A program made the position numbers and the translations under genes. DNA of 64,000 nucleotides from Bacteroidota bacterium (lineage in GTDB: Bacteria > Bacteroidota > Bacteroidia > NS11-12g > UBA955), in NCBI GenBank assembly GCA_030682255.1, contig JAUXOK010000009.1, forward strand, positions 176,428 through 240,427, given 5' to 3'. The notes beneath the pieces are model-generated. The model saw only the letters and a program-made list of their open reading frames with translations, was not told the DNA's origin and searched no databases. Position 1 is the first letter of the stretch; every line of letters starts with the position of its first letter. Shown piece by piece: positions 41,072-50,311 of the stretch.

Positions 41072-42254
41072 ATTGAAATTAGCAACTGTCATAGGTATTT
41101 TGCTTTTAACTTCTAACAGCTGCAAAAAAGCGATGGTAGAAAAAAGCGAACCCTGCAATTTGTCTATCAACGATAGCAGTTTGAATCATCCTAAAAATGC
41201 CCTTTTTACACAATTGCTTTTAAAATATAAAAAACTGGGATTGCCTGGGATTGCCATCGTCATAGAAGATGAAAATGGGGTTTGGATGGGCAGTGCAGGC
41301 AAAGCAGACATCAAAGAAGGCGTTGATTTCAAACCTTGCACAGTAGCCAAAGTGGCGAGTATTACCAAGATGATGTTTGCTGCAGCGGTGATGCAATTGA
41401 GAGAACAAGGCATTGTAAACTTAGATGATAAAATTTCCAAATGGCTTGACAAAGAAATTATAGACAACATAGAAAATGCGGAGCATACGACCATTCGAGA
41501 TTTATTGCAACATAGTTCAGGTATTTTTGATATCATAACAGATAGTGAGTTTTATTTAGCAGTTTTAAATAATCCTAACAAAAAATGGGAAGGCAAAGAA
41601 TTGGCTAAATTTGCGTACGGAAAACCTGCTCTATTTAAATATGTAGAAAACCCAACTAAAGGCGCTTATAGCAATACCAATACGCTTTTATTAACCATGT
41701 GTATTGAGTCTATTACGGGTAAAAACCACAATGAGTTTATGCGCAATTTGGTAATCAACAAAGTAGGCATGAGCAATACTTACTACCAAGCACACGACAA
41801 ATTACCAGCCGATGCCGCACAAGGTTATTTTGATTTATACAACAATGGCACCATTGTAAATGTATCCAATTTAGTAACAGGAAGTGGCAACGGGTATGGG
41901 GGCATCTACAGCAACGTTTTAGATTTACACAAATTCATGCGAGCTTTATTTATTGAGAAAACATTGGTTAATCAGGCCTCATTTGAAATTATGAATACTT
42001 TTATTGATGACGATGAAAATGGCGATTTAGGAGTTGGTCTTTTGCGTCAAGGCAAGAAAAATCCGAGTGGACATTTAGGTGTTGGGCATAGTGGAAGAGA
42101 TTTAGGATACAGCGGAGGTGCGCATTATTTCCCTACAAAAAACAACCGAATTTTCATCAATTTAGTCAACTATGGCACCAATGGTGACACTAAACTAAGA
42201 AAGGTTTTTTACGACATGAGAGATGAGTTTGCCTTTGAAATCAGCAATTATTAA
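41061..42254 (+). CDS. Serine hydrolase lipoprotein (class C beta-lactamase-like)
   Basis: 397 aa with a lipoprotein signal (lipobox TSNSC). The beta-lactamase/transpeptidase-like fold carries the nucleophile S-x-x-K as ASITKMMFAAA (Ser about residue 98), the Y-x-N as YSNTNTLLL, and HSGRDLGYSGG in the place of the KTG box. Such proteins are peptidases or esterases acting in the envelope; resistance to beta-lactams is not implied. It overlaps the upstream outer-membrane gene and precedes the GSCFA gene by 3 nt, forming a three-gene unit. Confidence 0.88.
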   Translation: MLNKLKLATVIGILLLTSNSCKKAMVEKSEPCNLSINDSSLNHPKNALFTQLLLKYKKLGLPGIAIVIEDENGVWMGSAGKADIKEGVDFKPCTVAKVASITKMMFAAAVMQLREQGIVNLDDKISKWLDKEIIDNIENAEHTTIRDLLQHSSGIFDIITDSEFYLAVLNNPNKKWEGKELAKFAYGKPALFKYVENPTKGAYSNTNTLLLTMCIESITGKNHNEFMRNLVINKVGMSNTYYQAHDKLPADAAQGYFDLYNNGTIVNVSNLVTGSGNGYGGIYSNVLDLHKFMRALFIEKTLVNQASFEIMNTFIDDDENGDLGVGLLRQGKKNPSGHLGVGHSGRDLGYSGGAHYFPTKNNRIFINLVNYGTNGDTKLRKVFYDMRDEFAFEISNY

Positions 42255-42257
42255 CAG

Positions 42258-43220
42258 ATGCATCCTTATTTTCTGAATCTAAAAACAGAAGACCTTAAAA
42301 TCAAAATCCATTATGAAGATTTACTTTTGTTTTCAGGATCTTGTTTTTCGGAAAATATTGCCACTAGATTGCAATCCTTAATGTTTGATGTGTATGCACA
42401 ACCCAATGGCACCATATTTAATCCCATTAGCATTGCAGAACCTATTACTAGAATTATAAATTATCAAGTTTATGATGAAAATGCAATCATACAAAGAGAT
42501 GATTTGTTTTTTAGTAAATTTCATCATGGCAGTTTTTATGCTAAGGATTCAAGTGATTTAATAAAAGAAATTAACGAAAGTCTTCATTTGTTTGAAACCA
42601 AACTCCAAAAAGCTAAATTTCTATTTTTAACCTTTGGAAGCGCTTTTGTTTATGAGCTAACAGACAGCCAAGAAATTGTTGCCAATTGCCATAAATTACC
42701 CCAAAACAGATTTTCAAAAAGGCTATTAAGTATTCAAGAAATTGAGGCAGTTTATCAGCCTATTTTAAAACATTTAGCAGATGTAAACCCTGATTTAAAT
42801 GTGGTATTAACTGTTTCGCCTGTTAAACATTTAAAAGATGGGATTGTAGAAAATCAATTGAGCAAATCCACACTGTTATTGGCAATCCATCAATTAAAAA
42901 GCACCAATCCAAATGTCTCATATTTTCCTGCATACGAACTTGTAACAGATGACTTGAGAGATTATCGTTTTTATGAAAATGATGGTGCGCACCCCAATCA
43001 ATTGGCAATAGATTATGTTTTTGAGAAATTCAAATCCACTTATTTTTCAGAAGAAACGAGGGTTTATTTTGATGAACAATTAAATTTCCAGAAACTAAAA
43101 AACCACAAACCAATTCAAGAGCAAGGCAATGCATATGAAGCATGGATAAAACAAGTGAAAGAAGTGAAAGAAAAATTAAATGATAAATATTCAAAAAAAC
43201 CAATAATTAGAATCTATTAG
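42258..43220 (+). CDS. GSCFA-family (SGNH-like) hydrolase
   Basis: 320 aa. The eponymous motif is FSGSCFSENIATRL near residue 30. Further blocks are FLFLTFGSAFVYEL, VVLTVSPVKHLKDGI, YFPAYELVTDDLRDYRFY and the catalytic D-x-x-H in NDGAHPNQLAIDYV. GSCFA proteins are SGNH-like esterase/acyltransferase relatives common in Bacteroidota; the substrate is unknown. No signal peptide is present. Confidence 0.88.
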   Translation: MHPYFLNLKTEDLKIKIHYEDLLLFSGSCFSENIATRLQSLMFDVYAQPNGTIFNPISIAEPITRIINYQVYDENAIIQRDDLFFSKFHHGSFYAKDSSDLIKEINESLHLFETKLQKAKFLFLTFGSAFVYELTDSQEIVANCHKLPQNRFSKRLLSIQEIEAVYQPILKHLADVNPDLNVVLTVSPVKHLKDGIVENQLSKSTLLLAIHQLKSTNPNVSYFPAYELVTDDLRDYRFYENDGAHPNQLAIDYVFEKFKSTYFSEETRVYFDEQLNFQKLKNHKPIQEQGNAYEAWIKQVKEVKEKLNDKYSKKPIIRIY

Positions 43221-43294
43221 GGAGTATTATCGAGAAATCTTATCATCGAATCATCATTCCATCATATAATCGTATAATCAGATCATCATACAAT

Positions 43295-44209
43295 CTAAAT
43301 CAACTCAAAACTAAAAGTATTTTTCACTTCCTTACCTTCTCTCAGTTCCACAGTGTATTTCCCTTTTTTGTAATCAGGTTTTTGAGTAAAATTGTGTTTG
43401 ATTTTTTGTTGCGTACCATTAAAAATAACTTTTTCTTTAAACGTATAGACATCATCAATGTCCATTAGTTTGCTGTTATCATTACTTAAAATAATTCCAT
43501 CAGGATTTTTTATTCTTACGATGTATTCTTTCTCAGTTTGTTTTTCGGTTAGTTTATTACCCAAAACATCAAAAGTAATTTGAAGACGTTCTACTTTCTT
43601 GGCTTTAAAAATGGGTAAGAAAACGCCTTTCTTTTCATATTGTGGCACTACAATAACAGGTCCGACATTTGGTTGAGCTGCAATATCCACTTTATTTGAC
43701 AGAGTAGTTTTTTGTTTTTCCAAAAAGGCAATTTGAGCTTCTTGTTCTAACATTTTAGCCTTATAGGCATCTGATTCAAGATTCAAAGAATCCATTTGCT
43801 TTCTGAAAGAAATATTCTCATTTTTAAATTTCGACAAACTGTCTTTCAATGAACGCATGGAACTCACAGAACCACCACCACTCAAAGCACTTCTTAGCGA
43901 AGCAATCTTTTGTTCCTTTTCTCTTAGCAAATTTAGCAAACTATCATTATTTCCTTGATACATTGCTATTTCTAATCTTAAATTAGCGACCTTATCTTGC
44001 TCAACAGCCAATTCATTGTATAAACTATCTTTCAATAATTGAAGAGCACTTAATGAATCTAATCTAGAACTTGCAAAAGCTGTTGATTTTTGCTCTTTGT
44101 TCCATAAAAAAAAGTTGGAAACAGCAGAACCTCCTAAAAGCAAAGCCAAGAGAGCAATCCATATTTTTTTAGATTTTCCGCTTGATTGATTGTTTTGAAT
44201 TTCGTCCAT
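43295..44209 (-). CDS. Membrane-anchored coiled-coil protein (304 aa)
   Basis: It has a short cytoplasmic N terminus, one membrane segment (about 17-34, IWIALLALLLGGSAVSNFFLW), a long coiled coil (about 45-175) and a strand-rich C-terminal domain (FKAKKVERLQITFDVLG, KKGKYTVELREGKEVKNTF). It ends 74 nt from the convergent GSCFA gene and starts 2 nt before the stop of the preceding minus-strand gene. The plan resembles periplasmic scaffold proteins; no family name is evident. Confidence 0.55.
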   Translation of the reverse strand: MDEIQNNQSSGKSKKIWIALLALLLGGSAVSNFFLWNKEQKSTAFASSRLDSLSALQLLKDSLYNELAVEQDKVANLRLEIAMYQGNNDSLLNLLREKEQKIASLRSALSGGGSVSSMRSLKDSLSKFKNENISFRKQMDSLNLESDAYKAKMLEQEAQIAFLEKQKTTLSNKVDIAAQPNVGPVIVVPQYEKKGVFLPIFKAKKVERLQITFDVLGNKLTEKQTEKEYIVRIKNPDGIILSNDNSKLMDIDDVYTFKEKVIFNGTQQKIKHNFTQKPDYKKGKYTVELREGKEVKNTFSFELI

Positions 44210-44211
44210 TT

Positions 44212-45516
44212 TTATAATTGATTACTTTGCAGCAATATTAATAAATCTGACGGACTAATACTAACTTGTCTAACTTTTAATCGTTTACGGGTTAAAATTC
44301 CTGTAGGATATGCTTCAATAAAAAGTTTTTGATTGATTTTCAAAGTAGATTGACCGACCATCCAGTTTAGAGCACTTCTTCTTTTGAATGCCCTTAATTC
44401 CTTAGGAGTTTCACCATAATTAAGTGTTACAACATTGATTTTATCACCAAAATCTTTGACAATTTCCCTCAAAACAGTTGTATCTTTATCAAACCCATCT
44501 TGACCAAAACGCCAAACATAAATGTAAGTTGGTTTCTTTTTGAATTTTTTAATTGAAATAGTTTTTCGTTCCTTTTCAGTGGTTTCAAATTTAAATTTTT
44601 TGATTTTTTTACCAACAACTAAGGCGTTTTTTACTTTAGCGTCTTCATCCAATATCAAAGTAACGAATTCCCCAAATGGATCGATGTGTTTCACTATATA
44701 TTTTCTACCTTTTCTTTCAAAAAATGTTTGTCCATTTTTTCTTTGAATAGGCACCACATTATCTGGTAATTCTGGCACTTGATAATCGCCTATCAAAATA
44801 AAATCAACTTCCGAATCATTATATAAACCGTTACAGTTGGCATCTTTTATCCCTATTCTAAAACTATCATTTTCGTTTTTGAAATCTCCTGCAATGCAAT
44901 TGATTCTTTGTTCTCTGAAGCTGTACATCGAACCTGCAAAAGATTTGCTACCGCTGTTAACCTTGTAATAATCATCAATCAAAGTAATGTATCTATTATT
45001 GAAATTAAAATGAAAGCGACTGATATTCAGTGTGTAATTTGCTTTCCTAAATTCAGGATGAATCAGTTTGATATCTTTATTTTCCGTAAAATGAAAAAAT
45101 GAATCTGGGGCACCATCATCGGATAAATCCAAATTATGGTTTCTATCAATCCATATCAAAGTGGGTTTTCCATCTCGTTTGTTGTTACCAATGATGGCAA
45201 AAGCATATCCAGGCAAAGTTTTTCTAGAGGTAAGTGCTCCAAAATAAATAAAAGCATAATTAGTATCCGTAACACCGGCCATATTGGGCAAAGTTGCATA
45301 AAATTTATTGGGTTCTTTTTTAGTATCTACACCAATATTGATTGGGTCTTCAAAAGGTTGACCTTTGTATCTATATACCGCAACTAAAGACTGCATTTTG
45401 CGCCCTTTTTCATCCTCGACATATTTATCCAAAACCACTTTTTTTCCAAGTGTATTTTGACTCCAAAGTTTGAGAGAAAAAATAAACGATAATACTAATA
45501 AAAATGCAAAGCGCAT
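44212..45516 (-). CDS. Exported protein with degenerate thioredoxin-like C terminus (434 aa)
   Basis: A signal peptide ends at LKLWSQ. The N-terminal 300 residues contain an acidic segment of calcium-loop type (DRNHNLDLSDDGAPDSF, then IKDANCNGLYNDSEVD) and strands. The C-terminal about 110 residues have the layout of a TlpA/thioredoxin domain: the redox strand position reads YIYVWRFGQDG without CxxC, followed by VLREIVKDFGDKINVVTLNYGE and a cis-Pro-like EAYPTGILT. The redox site is lost, so a structural or binding role is likely. The start is the ATG at 45516; the longer frame overlaps the peptidase gene. Confidence 0.6.
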   Translation of the reverse strand: MRFAFLLVLSFIFSLKLWSQNTLGKKVVLDKYVEDEKGRKMQSLVAVYRYKGQPFEDPINIGVDTKKEPNKFYATLPNMAGVTDTNYAFIYFGALTSRKTLPGYAFAIIGNNKRDGKPTLIWIDRNHNLDLSDDGAPDSFFHFTENKDIKLIHPEFRKANYTLNISRFHFNFNNRYITLIDDYYKVNSGSKSFAGSMYSFREQRINCIAGDFKNENDSFRIGIKDANCNGLYNDSEVDFILIGDYQVPELPDNVVPIQRKNGQTFFERKGRKYIVKHIDPFGEFVTLILDEDAKVKNALVVGKKIKKFKFETTEKERKTISIKKFKKKPTYIYVWRFGQDGFDKDTTVLREIVKDFGDKINVVTLNYGETPKELRAFKRRSALNWMVGQSTLKINQKLFIEAYPTGILTRKRLKVRQVSISPSDLLILLQSNQL

Positions 45517-45518
45517 GC

Positions 45519-46223
45519 TTAATCTCTTCTGCCTAAAAATATAGAAAGAAAATACATCAAGTTTGCCAAAGCACCCATAGCAGCTACTACATATGTCATA
45601 GCAGCCCATTTCAATGAATCTTTAGACCCTTCATATTCTTGACTTGTTACAATACCATTGTTTCTCATCCAAGCCAAAGCTCTTTTACTTGCATCAAATT
45701 CCACAGGCAAAGTAACCATTGCAAACACTGTTAAAAAAACATTGGCAGCAATTAAAACCAACAGAATTGTCATACCCATTGCATTGCCTTTATAAAACAT
45801 AGCACCACCAGCAACCAACATGATCATATTGGCAAACTGCATCACTCTAGCGCTTACATTTACAGCAGGCACCAATTTACTTCTTAAACCTAACCATGCA
45901 TAAGCTTCAGCATGTTGAATGGCATGTCCACACTCATGGGCAGCAACAGCCGCAGCTGCAGCATTGCGTTCGTGATAAACAGATTCACTTAGGTTTACTG
46001 TTTTATCTAACGGATTGTAATGGTCTGTTAATTTACCATTTACTTGTTGAATTTTAACATCTCTGATGCCATTATCTGCTAACATTCTGGCAGCAACTTC
46101 TGCCCCAGACATATTATTTTGTAATCTCACTTTAGAATAATGTTCAAATTTTGATTTTAGTCTGTTGCTTACAAACATACTGACTAACATTACGACAATC
46201 GCAATAATAAAGAATCCACTCAT
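45519..46223 (-). CDS. Zinc metallopeptidase, YugP family
   Basis: 234 aa membrane protein. The zinc motif HECGHAIQH (about residue 117) lies in the cytoplasmic loop, preceded by the NMSGAEVAARMLADNGI and GKLTDHYNPLDKTVNLSESVY segments that define the family. Membrane segments are at about 3-20, 138-160, 165-190 and 208-228. YugP-type proteins are predicted membrane proteases of unknown substrate. It is upstream of the degenerate-thioredoxin gene on the same strand. Confidence 0.93.
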   Translation of the reverse strand: MSGFFIIAIVVMLVSMFVSNRLKSKFEHYSKVRLQNNMSGAEVAARMLADNGIRDVKIQQVNGKLTDHYNPLDKTVNLSESVYHERNAAAAAVAAHECGHAIQHAEAYAWLGLRSKLVPAVNVSARVMQFANMIMLVAGGAMFYKGNAMGMTILLVLIAANVFLTVFAMVTLPVEFDASKRALAWMRNNGIVTSQEYEGSKDSLKWAAMTYVVAAMGALANLMYFLSIFLGRRD

Positions 46224-46239
46224 AATTTATTTTCTATTT

Positions 46240-46464
46240 TTATTTGGTTATTTTAATCACAACAATTATCATACCTATCAAAAACATGACAATAGAAATT
46301 CGATTAATGCCATGCATCATCTTTAAATAGCTCATATTGTTAATAGAATTTGAATTGTTGGTATCATCTGCATTATTTTCTGCAATTTTGTCAGATGTTT
46401 GATTTTCAAATTCAGGCTGTTTTTGAAAAGTCAGATATGACCATATTTTCTTTGAAATTGACAT
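46240..46464 (-). CDS. Small membrane protein (DUF6728-like, 74 aa)
   Basis: It has a hydrophilic N terminus and one C-terminal membrane segment (about 54-72) preceded by NMSYLKMMHGINRISIVMF. A motif of the form YLKMMHGINRIS with a following hydrophobic stretch is what I recall for the DUF6728 family of Bacteroidota; the function is unknown. It is tightly placed in the minus-strand unit secA - SPOR - this gene - YugP peptidase (2-nt and 16-nt gaps). Confidence 0.65.
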   Translation of the reverse strand: MSISKKIWSYLTFQKQPEFENQTSDKIAENNADDTNNSNSINNMSYLKMMHGINRISIVMFLIGMIIVVIKITK

Positions 46465-46466
46465 AA

Positions 46467-46850
46467 TTAATTAAGTGGGGGATAAATGATTTTATCTTTG
46501 ATAACAATAGCCATTGGGTATTTGTTTTTGATGAGATTAAACAAACTCATACACTCAAACTTGGTTTTGTATAAACCAACATAAACTTTAAAATTTGGTT
46601 CATCCCAAACCACTTCGCAATAATGAGAAAACTCAGTTTCAAAACGCGCTTTTATTGATTCAGCCTTAGCCCTATTATCACCACTGTATATCAAAATATG
46701 ATAGCCGTCAATTTTGGTATCTGGATGTTTTCTTTTAGAAATCCGACTTTGCATCAATCCATCTAAACCAGCTGGTTTTTTAACAACTATTTGAGAGTAA
46801 GCCTCGTGGCTCAACAAACTAATAAAGGCTATTAATAAAAAACGTTTCAT
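46467..46850 (-). CDS. SPOR-like domain protein, exported (127 aa)
   Basis: A signal peptide (first about 19 residues, ending HEAYSQ) precedes a SPOR-like repeat fold: DGYHILIYSGDNRAKAESIK and FKVYVGLYKTKFECMSLF. SPOR domains bind peptidoglycan stripped of stem peptides at division sites. The start ATG overlaps the secA stop by 1 nt. The role may be in envelope growth. Confidence 0.85.
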   Translation of the reverse strand: MKRFLLIAFISLLSHEAYSQIVVKKPAGLDGLMQSRISKRKHPDTKIDGYHILIYSGDNRAKAESIKARFETEFSHYCEVVWDEPNFKVYVGLYKTKFECMSLFNLIKNKYPMAIVIKDKIIYPPLN

Positions 46851-49800
46851 TATCTTTTCTTTTGAACTTCTCTTTCTTGTTTACGTCTGTCAGCTCGGCT
46901 TAATTTGGGTTCCTCACCCATACCATTGGTAGAAACACCTTCTAAATTACTTGCAATTTGATTGGTACGAGTCAATTTCATTTTGCTCATATCCGTTTTT
47001 TGAGGTTGTTGAGCTTGCTGAACTTTTTTATTATCCTCAGAAGAAATCCTAGATTTAAATAAAGCAGAAAGAATCTTATCATTCATTCTAGAAACTAAAC
47101 TTTGGAACAATTTAACTGACTCAATTTTATAAATCAACAAAGGATCTTTTTGTTCGAAAGTAGCATTATTAGCTGCTTGTTTCAAATCATCCAGTTCTCT
47201 TAAATGGTCTTTCCATTCATCATCTATAATTTCAAGAGAAATGATTTTTTCGTATTCTTTAGTCAAATATTCACCTTTAGAATCGATGGTCTTTTTTAAA
47301 TCAACAGGAATGCCCATGTTTTTCAATCCATCTGTAAATGGAATCATTACATAGCCAACTTTTTCTCCCTCTGTCGCATAAATTTTATTCAATACAGGAA
47401 GTGCAACTTCTTTGATTTCGTCTTTTCTTTTTTGGTAAGTATCAGACAAATAATCGTACAATTCATCAGCCAACTGATCAGCTTTTTTAGATTTAAACTC
47501 ATCAGCAGCAAAAGGAATTTCAACTGCAAAAGAATAAGCTAAATCATATTTTAACCCTTCAAAATCATCAGAACCTTTTGATGTAATTACTTTTTCATCA
47601 CACCAATCAGAAATCATATGGCGAATATCCAACGACAATCTATCACCCAACAAAGCGTTTCTTCTGCGTTTGTAAACCACAGTTCTTTGTTTGTTCATGA
47701 CATCATCATACTCTAGCAATCGTTTACGCATGCCAAAGTTATTTTGTTCCACCTTTTTCTGACTTCTTTCGATCGTTTTGCTCATCATGGAATGTTGAAT
47801 TACTTCACCTTCCTTGTAACCAAATTTATCCATCAATTTAGAAGCTCTATCACTTCCAAACTTACGCATCAAATCATCCTCTAATGAAACATAAAACAAG
47901 GAAGAACCTGGATCACCTTGTCGTCCTGCACGACCTCTCAACTGTCTGTCTACCCTTCTTGAATCATGTCTTTCTGTACCAATAATTGCCAAACCACCAG
48001 CTTGCTTAACGGCAGTACCAATTTTTATATCCGTTCCCCTTCCAGCCATGTTGGTAGCAATAGTTACCGCACCTGGCAAACCAGCTTCTGCAACTACTTC
48101 TGCTTCCCTTTGATTTTGTTTAGCATTCAACACATTGTGTTTGAGGTTTCTCAACTTCAACATTCTTGACAACAATTCAGAAATCTCAACCGAAGTTGTA
48201 CCCACCAATACGGGTCTGCCCTCTCCTGTTAATTTCACAATTTCATCAATTACAGCATTGTATTTTTCACGTTTGGTTTTATAGATTAAATCATCAAAAT
48301 CCTTTCTAGAAATTGGTTTATTGGTTGGAATTACCACCACATCTAATTTATAAATTTCCCAAAACTCACCAGCTTCTGTTTCTGCTGTACCTGTCATCCC
48401 TGACAATTTGTGATACATTCTGAAATAGTTTTGCAAAGTGATGGTAGCAAAAGTTTGCGAAGCCGCTTCAATTTTAACATTTTCTTTGGCTTCTATGGCT
48501 TGGTGTAATCCATCGCTGTATCTTCTGCCCTCTAAAACACGACCTGTTTGTTCGTCTACAATTTTAACTTTTCCTTCAACAATGATGTATTCAATATCTT
48601 TTTCAAATAAAGTATAAGCTTTTAACAATTGATTAATCGAGTGAATACGCTCTGATTTAACGGAAAAATCTCTCATCAATTCTTCTTTCTTTTTAGCTTT
48701 ATCTTCAGCTGAAAGAGTAGATTTTTCGATGTCTGCAATTTCACCTCCCACATCAGGTATGATGAAGAAATCTTTTTCCTCTCCTGATTGCGTAATCATT
48801 TCAATACCTTTTTCGGTTAATTCAACTTGGTTGTTTTTTTCATCAATTACAAAATACAACTCAGCATCTGCTTTTGGCATTTCCTTTTGTTGGTCTTGCA
48901 AATAATAGTTCTCTGTTTTTAACAACAAAGCCTTCATACCTTGTTCGCCTAAAAACTTAATGATTGCTTTGTTTTTTGGCAAACCTCTATGTGCTCTGAG
49001 CAAAGCCAAACCACCTTGTCCTTCTTTTTCACCTGTGTTTCCTGCTTCTATCAATCTTTTGGCTTCGTTGATAAATCCATTGACAGCTTTTTTCTGAGCT
49101 TCAACCAGTTTTTCAATTCTTGGTTTCAAAGCTGAGTACTCTTGAATATCTCCTTTAGGCACCGGACCAGAAATAATCAAAGGCGTTCTTGCATCATCAA
49201 TCAATACAGAATCCACCTCATCTATCATCGCATAATGGTGTTTGCGTTGCACCAATTCCTCGATGTTATGGGTCATGTTATCCCTTAAATAATCGAAACC
49301 AAATTCGTTATTTGTACCGTATGTAATATCCGCCAAATAGGCTTTTCTACGTTCATCACTATTTGGTTTGTGATAATCTATGCAATCTACTGTAATCCCA
49401 TGAAACTCAAATATTGGTCCGTTCCACTCACAGTCTCTTCGAGCCAAATAATCGTTTACAGTTACAATATGAACCCCTCTTCCGCTCAAAGCATTTAAAT
49501 AAGCAGGCAATGTAGAAACCAATGTTTTACCCTCACCTGTTGCCATTTCAGAAATCTTACCTTGATGCAAAACCACACCACCAATTAACTGAACATCGTA
49601 ATGCACCATATCCCATTTAATTTTACCACCAGCAGCTAACCATTCATTGGCATAATGGGCTTCGTTGCCTTTGATTTTGACATTCTCTTTTCTAGAAGCT
49701 AATTGTCTATCCATATCATTGGCTTTTACAACGATTGTTGGATTATCGGCAAAACGTCTGGCAGTTTGTTTAACTACAGCAAAAGCTGCGGGTAATATTT

Positions 49801-50131
49801 CCAACAAAACGATTTCTAATTGTTTGTTGCGTTCCAATTCATTTTGTTCGTTTTCGCTCAATAAACGATCTTTTTCAACCACATCATTCACATCCAATTT
49901 GTCTACTTCTGCCTTAATGTCACTAATTTTTTGGTCGATAACAGACAATTTATCTGCAATAATTTGTCTCAACTCCATTGTTTTGGCCCTTAATTCGTCA
50001 TGCGTTAAAGCATTAAAGGAATCATAGTGTTCATTAATTTGTTCCACATAAGGCAATATGCTCTTAATGTCTTTCTCACTCTTGCTACCACCAAGTAGTT
50101 TAGATATATTTTTTATCAGCGAATTAATCAT
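46850..50131 (-). CDS. secA: Preprotein translocase ATPase SecA
   Basis: 1093 aa, longer than the about 900 of E. coli because of a central insertion typical of Bacteroidota (about 330-430). The insertion contains GQGGLALLRAHRGLPKNKAI and KTENYYLQDQQKEMP. Other landmarks are Walker A in EMATGEGKTLVS (about residue 200), DEAD-type DEVDSVLIDDART, the GTDIKIGTAV and GTERHDSRRVDRQLRGRAG helicase motifs, and a helical scaffold toward the C terminus. There is no C-terminal Cys zinc motif; the tail ends in a basic Lys/Arg stretch. SecA drives protein export through SecYEG. A -7 element ends 7 nt before the ATG. Confidence 0.98.
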   Translation of the reverse strand: MINSLIKNISKLLGGSKSEKDIKSILPYVEQINEHYDSFNALTHDELRAKTMELRQIIADKLSVIDQKISDIKAEVDKLDVNDVVEKDRLLSENEQNELERNKQLEIVLLEILPAAFAVVKQTARRFADNPTIVVKANDMDRQLASRKENVKIKGNEAHYANEWLAAGGKIKWDMVHYDVQLIGGVVLHQGKISEMATGEGKTLVSTLPAYLNALSGRGVHIVTVNDYLARRDCEWNGPIFEFHGITVDCIDYHKPNSDERRKAYLADITYGTNNEFGFDYLRDNMTHNIEELVQRKHHYAMIDEVDSVLIDDARTPLIISGPVPKGDIQEYSALKPRIEKLVEAQKKAVNGFINEAKRLIEAGNTGEKEGQGGLALLRAHRGLPKNKAIIKFLGEQGMKALLLKTENYYLQDQQKEMPKADAELYFVIDEKNNQVELTEKGIEMITQSGEEKDFFIIPDVGGEIADIEKSTLSAEDKAKKKEELMRDFSVKSERIHSINQLLKAYTLFEKDIEYIIVEGKVKIVDEQTGRVLEGRRYSDGLHQAIEAKENVKIEAASQTFATITLQNYFRMYHKLSGMTGTAETEAGEFWEIYKLDVVVIPTNKPISRKDFDDLIYKTKREKYNAVIDEIVKLTGEGRPVLVGTTSVEISELLSRMLKLRNLKHNVLNAKQNQREAEVVAEAGLPGAVTIATNMAGRGTDIKIGTAVKQAGGLAIIGTERHDSRRVDRQLRGRAGRQGDPGSSLFYVSLEDDLMRKFGSDRASKLMDKFGYKEGEVIQHSMMSKTIERSQKKVEQNNFGMRKRLLEYDDVMNKQRTVVYKRRRNALLGDRLSLDIRHMISDWCDEKVITSKGSDDFEGLKYDLAYSFAVEIPFAADEFKSKKADQLADELYDYLSDTYQKRKDEIKEVALPVLNKIYATEGEKVGYVMIPFTDGLKNMGIPVDLKKTIDSKGEYLTKEYEKIISLEIIDDEWKDHLRELDDLKQAANNATFEQKDPLLIYKIESVKLFQSLVSRMNDKILSALFKSRISSEDNKKVQQAQQPQKTDMSKMKLTRTNQIASNLEGVSTNGMGEEPKLSRADRRKQEREVQKKR

Positions 50132-50138
50132 AAAAATG

Positions 50139-50146
50139 CAAAGGTA
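50139..50146 (-). promoter_or_regulatory. -7 element TACCTTTG for secA
   Basis: It matches TAnnTTTG and ends 7 nt before the secA ATG at 50131, predicting a nearly leaderless message for an essential gene. Confidence 0.6.
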
Positions 50147-50311
50147 TTATTTTTTAAGTGTTATTTTTTCAAATATTGATGATTCAATTACCATACCATT
50201 GTGAATAATACGACCTTGTATCAAACACAGATTGTAAAATTATTTTTTCAATAAAAAAAAATTAAAATACCCCAATTGATTTTTTTATATATTTGAGCAT
50301 CTTAAATTACA

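Noticed and set aside
43221-43294. Short ATCATC-like repeats between convergent genes
   Set aside because: Low-complexity sequence in a 74-bp gap with no stable structure; no function can be supported.
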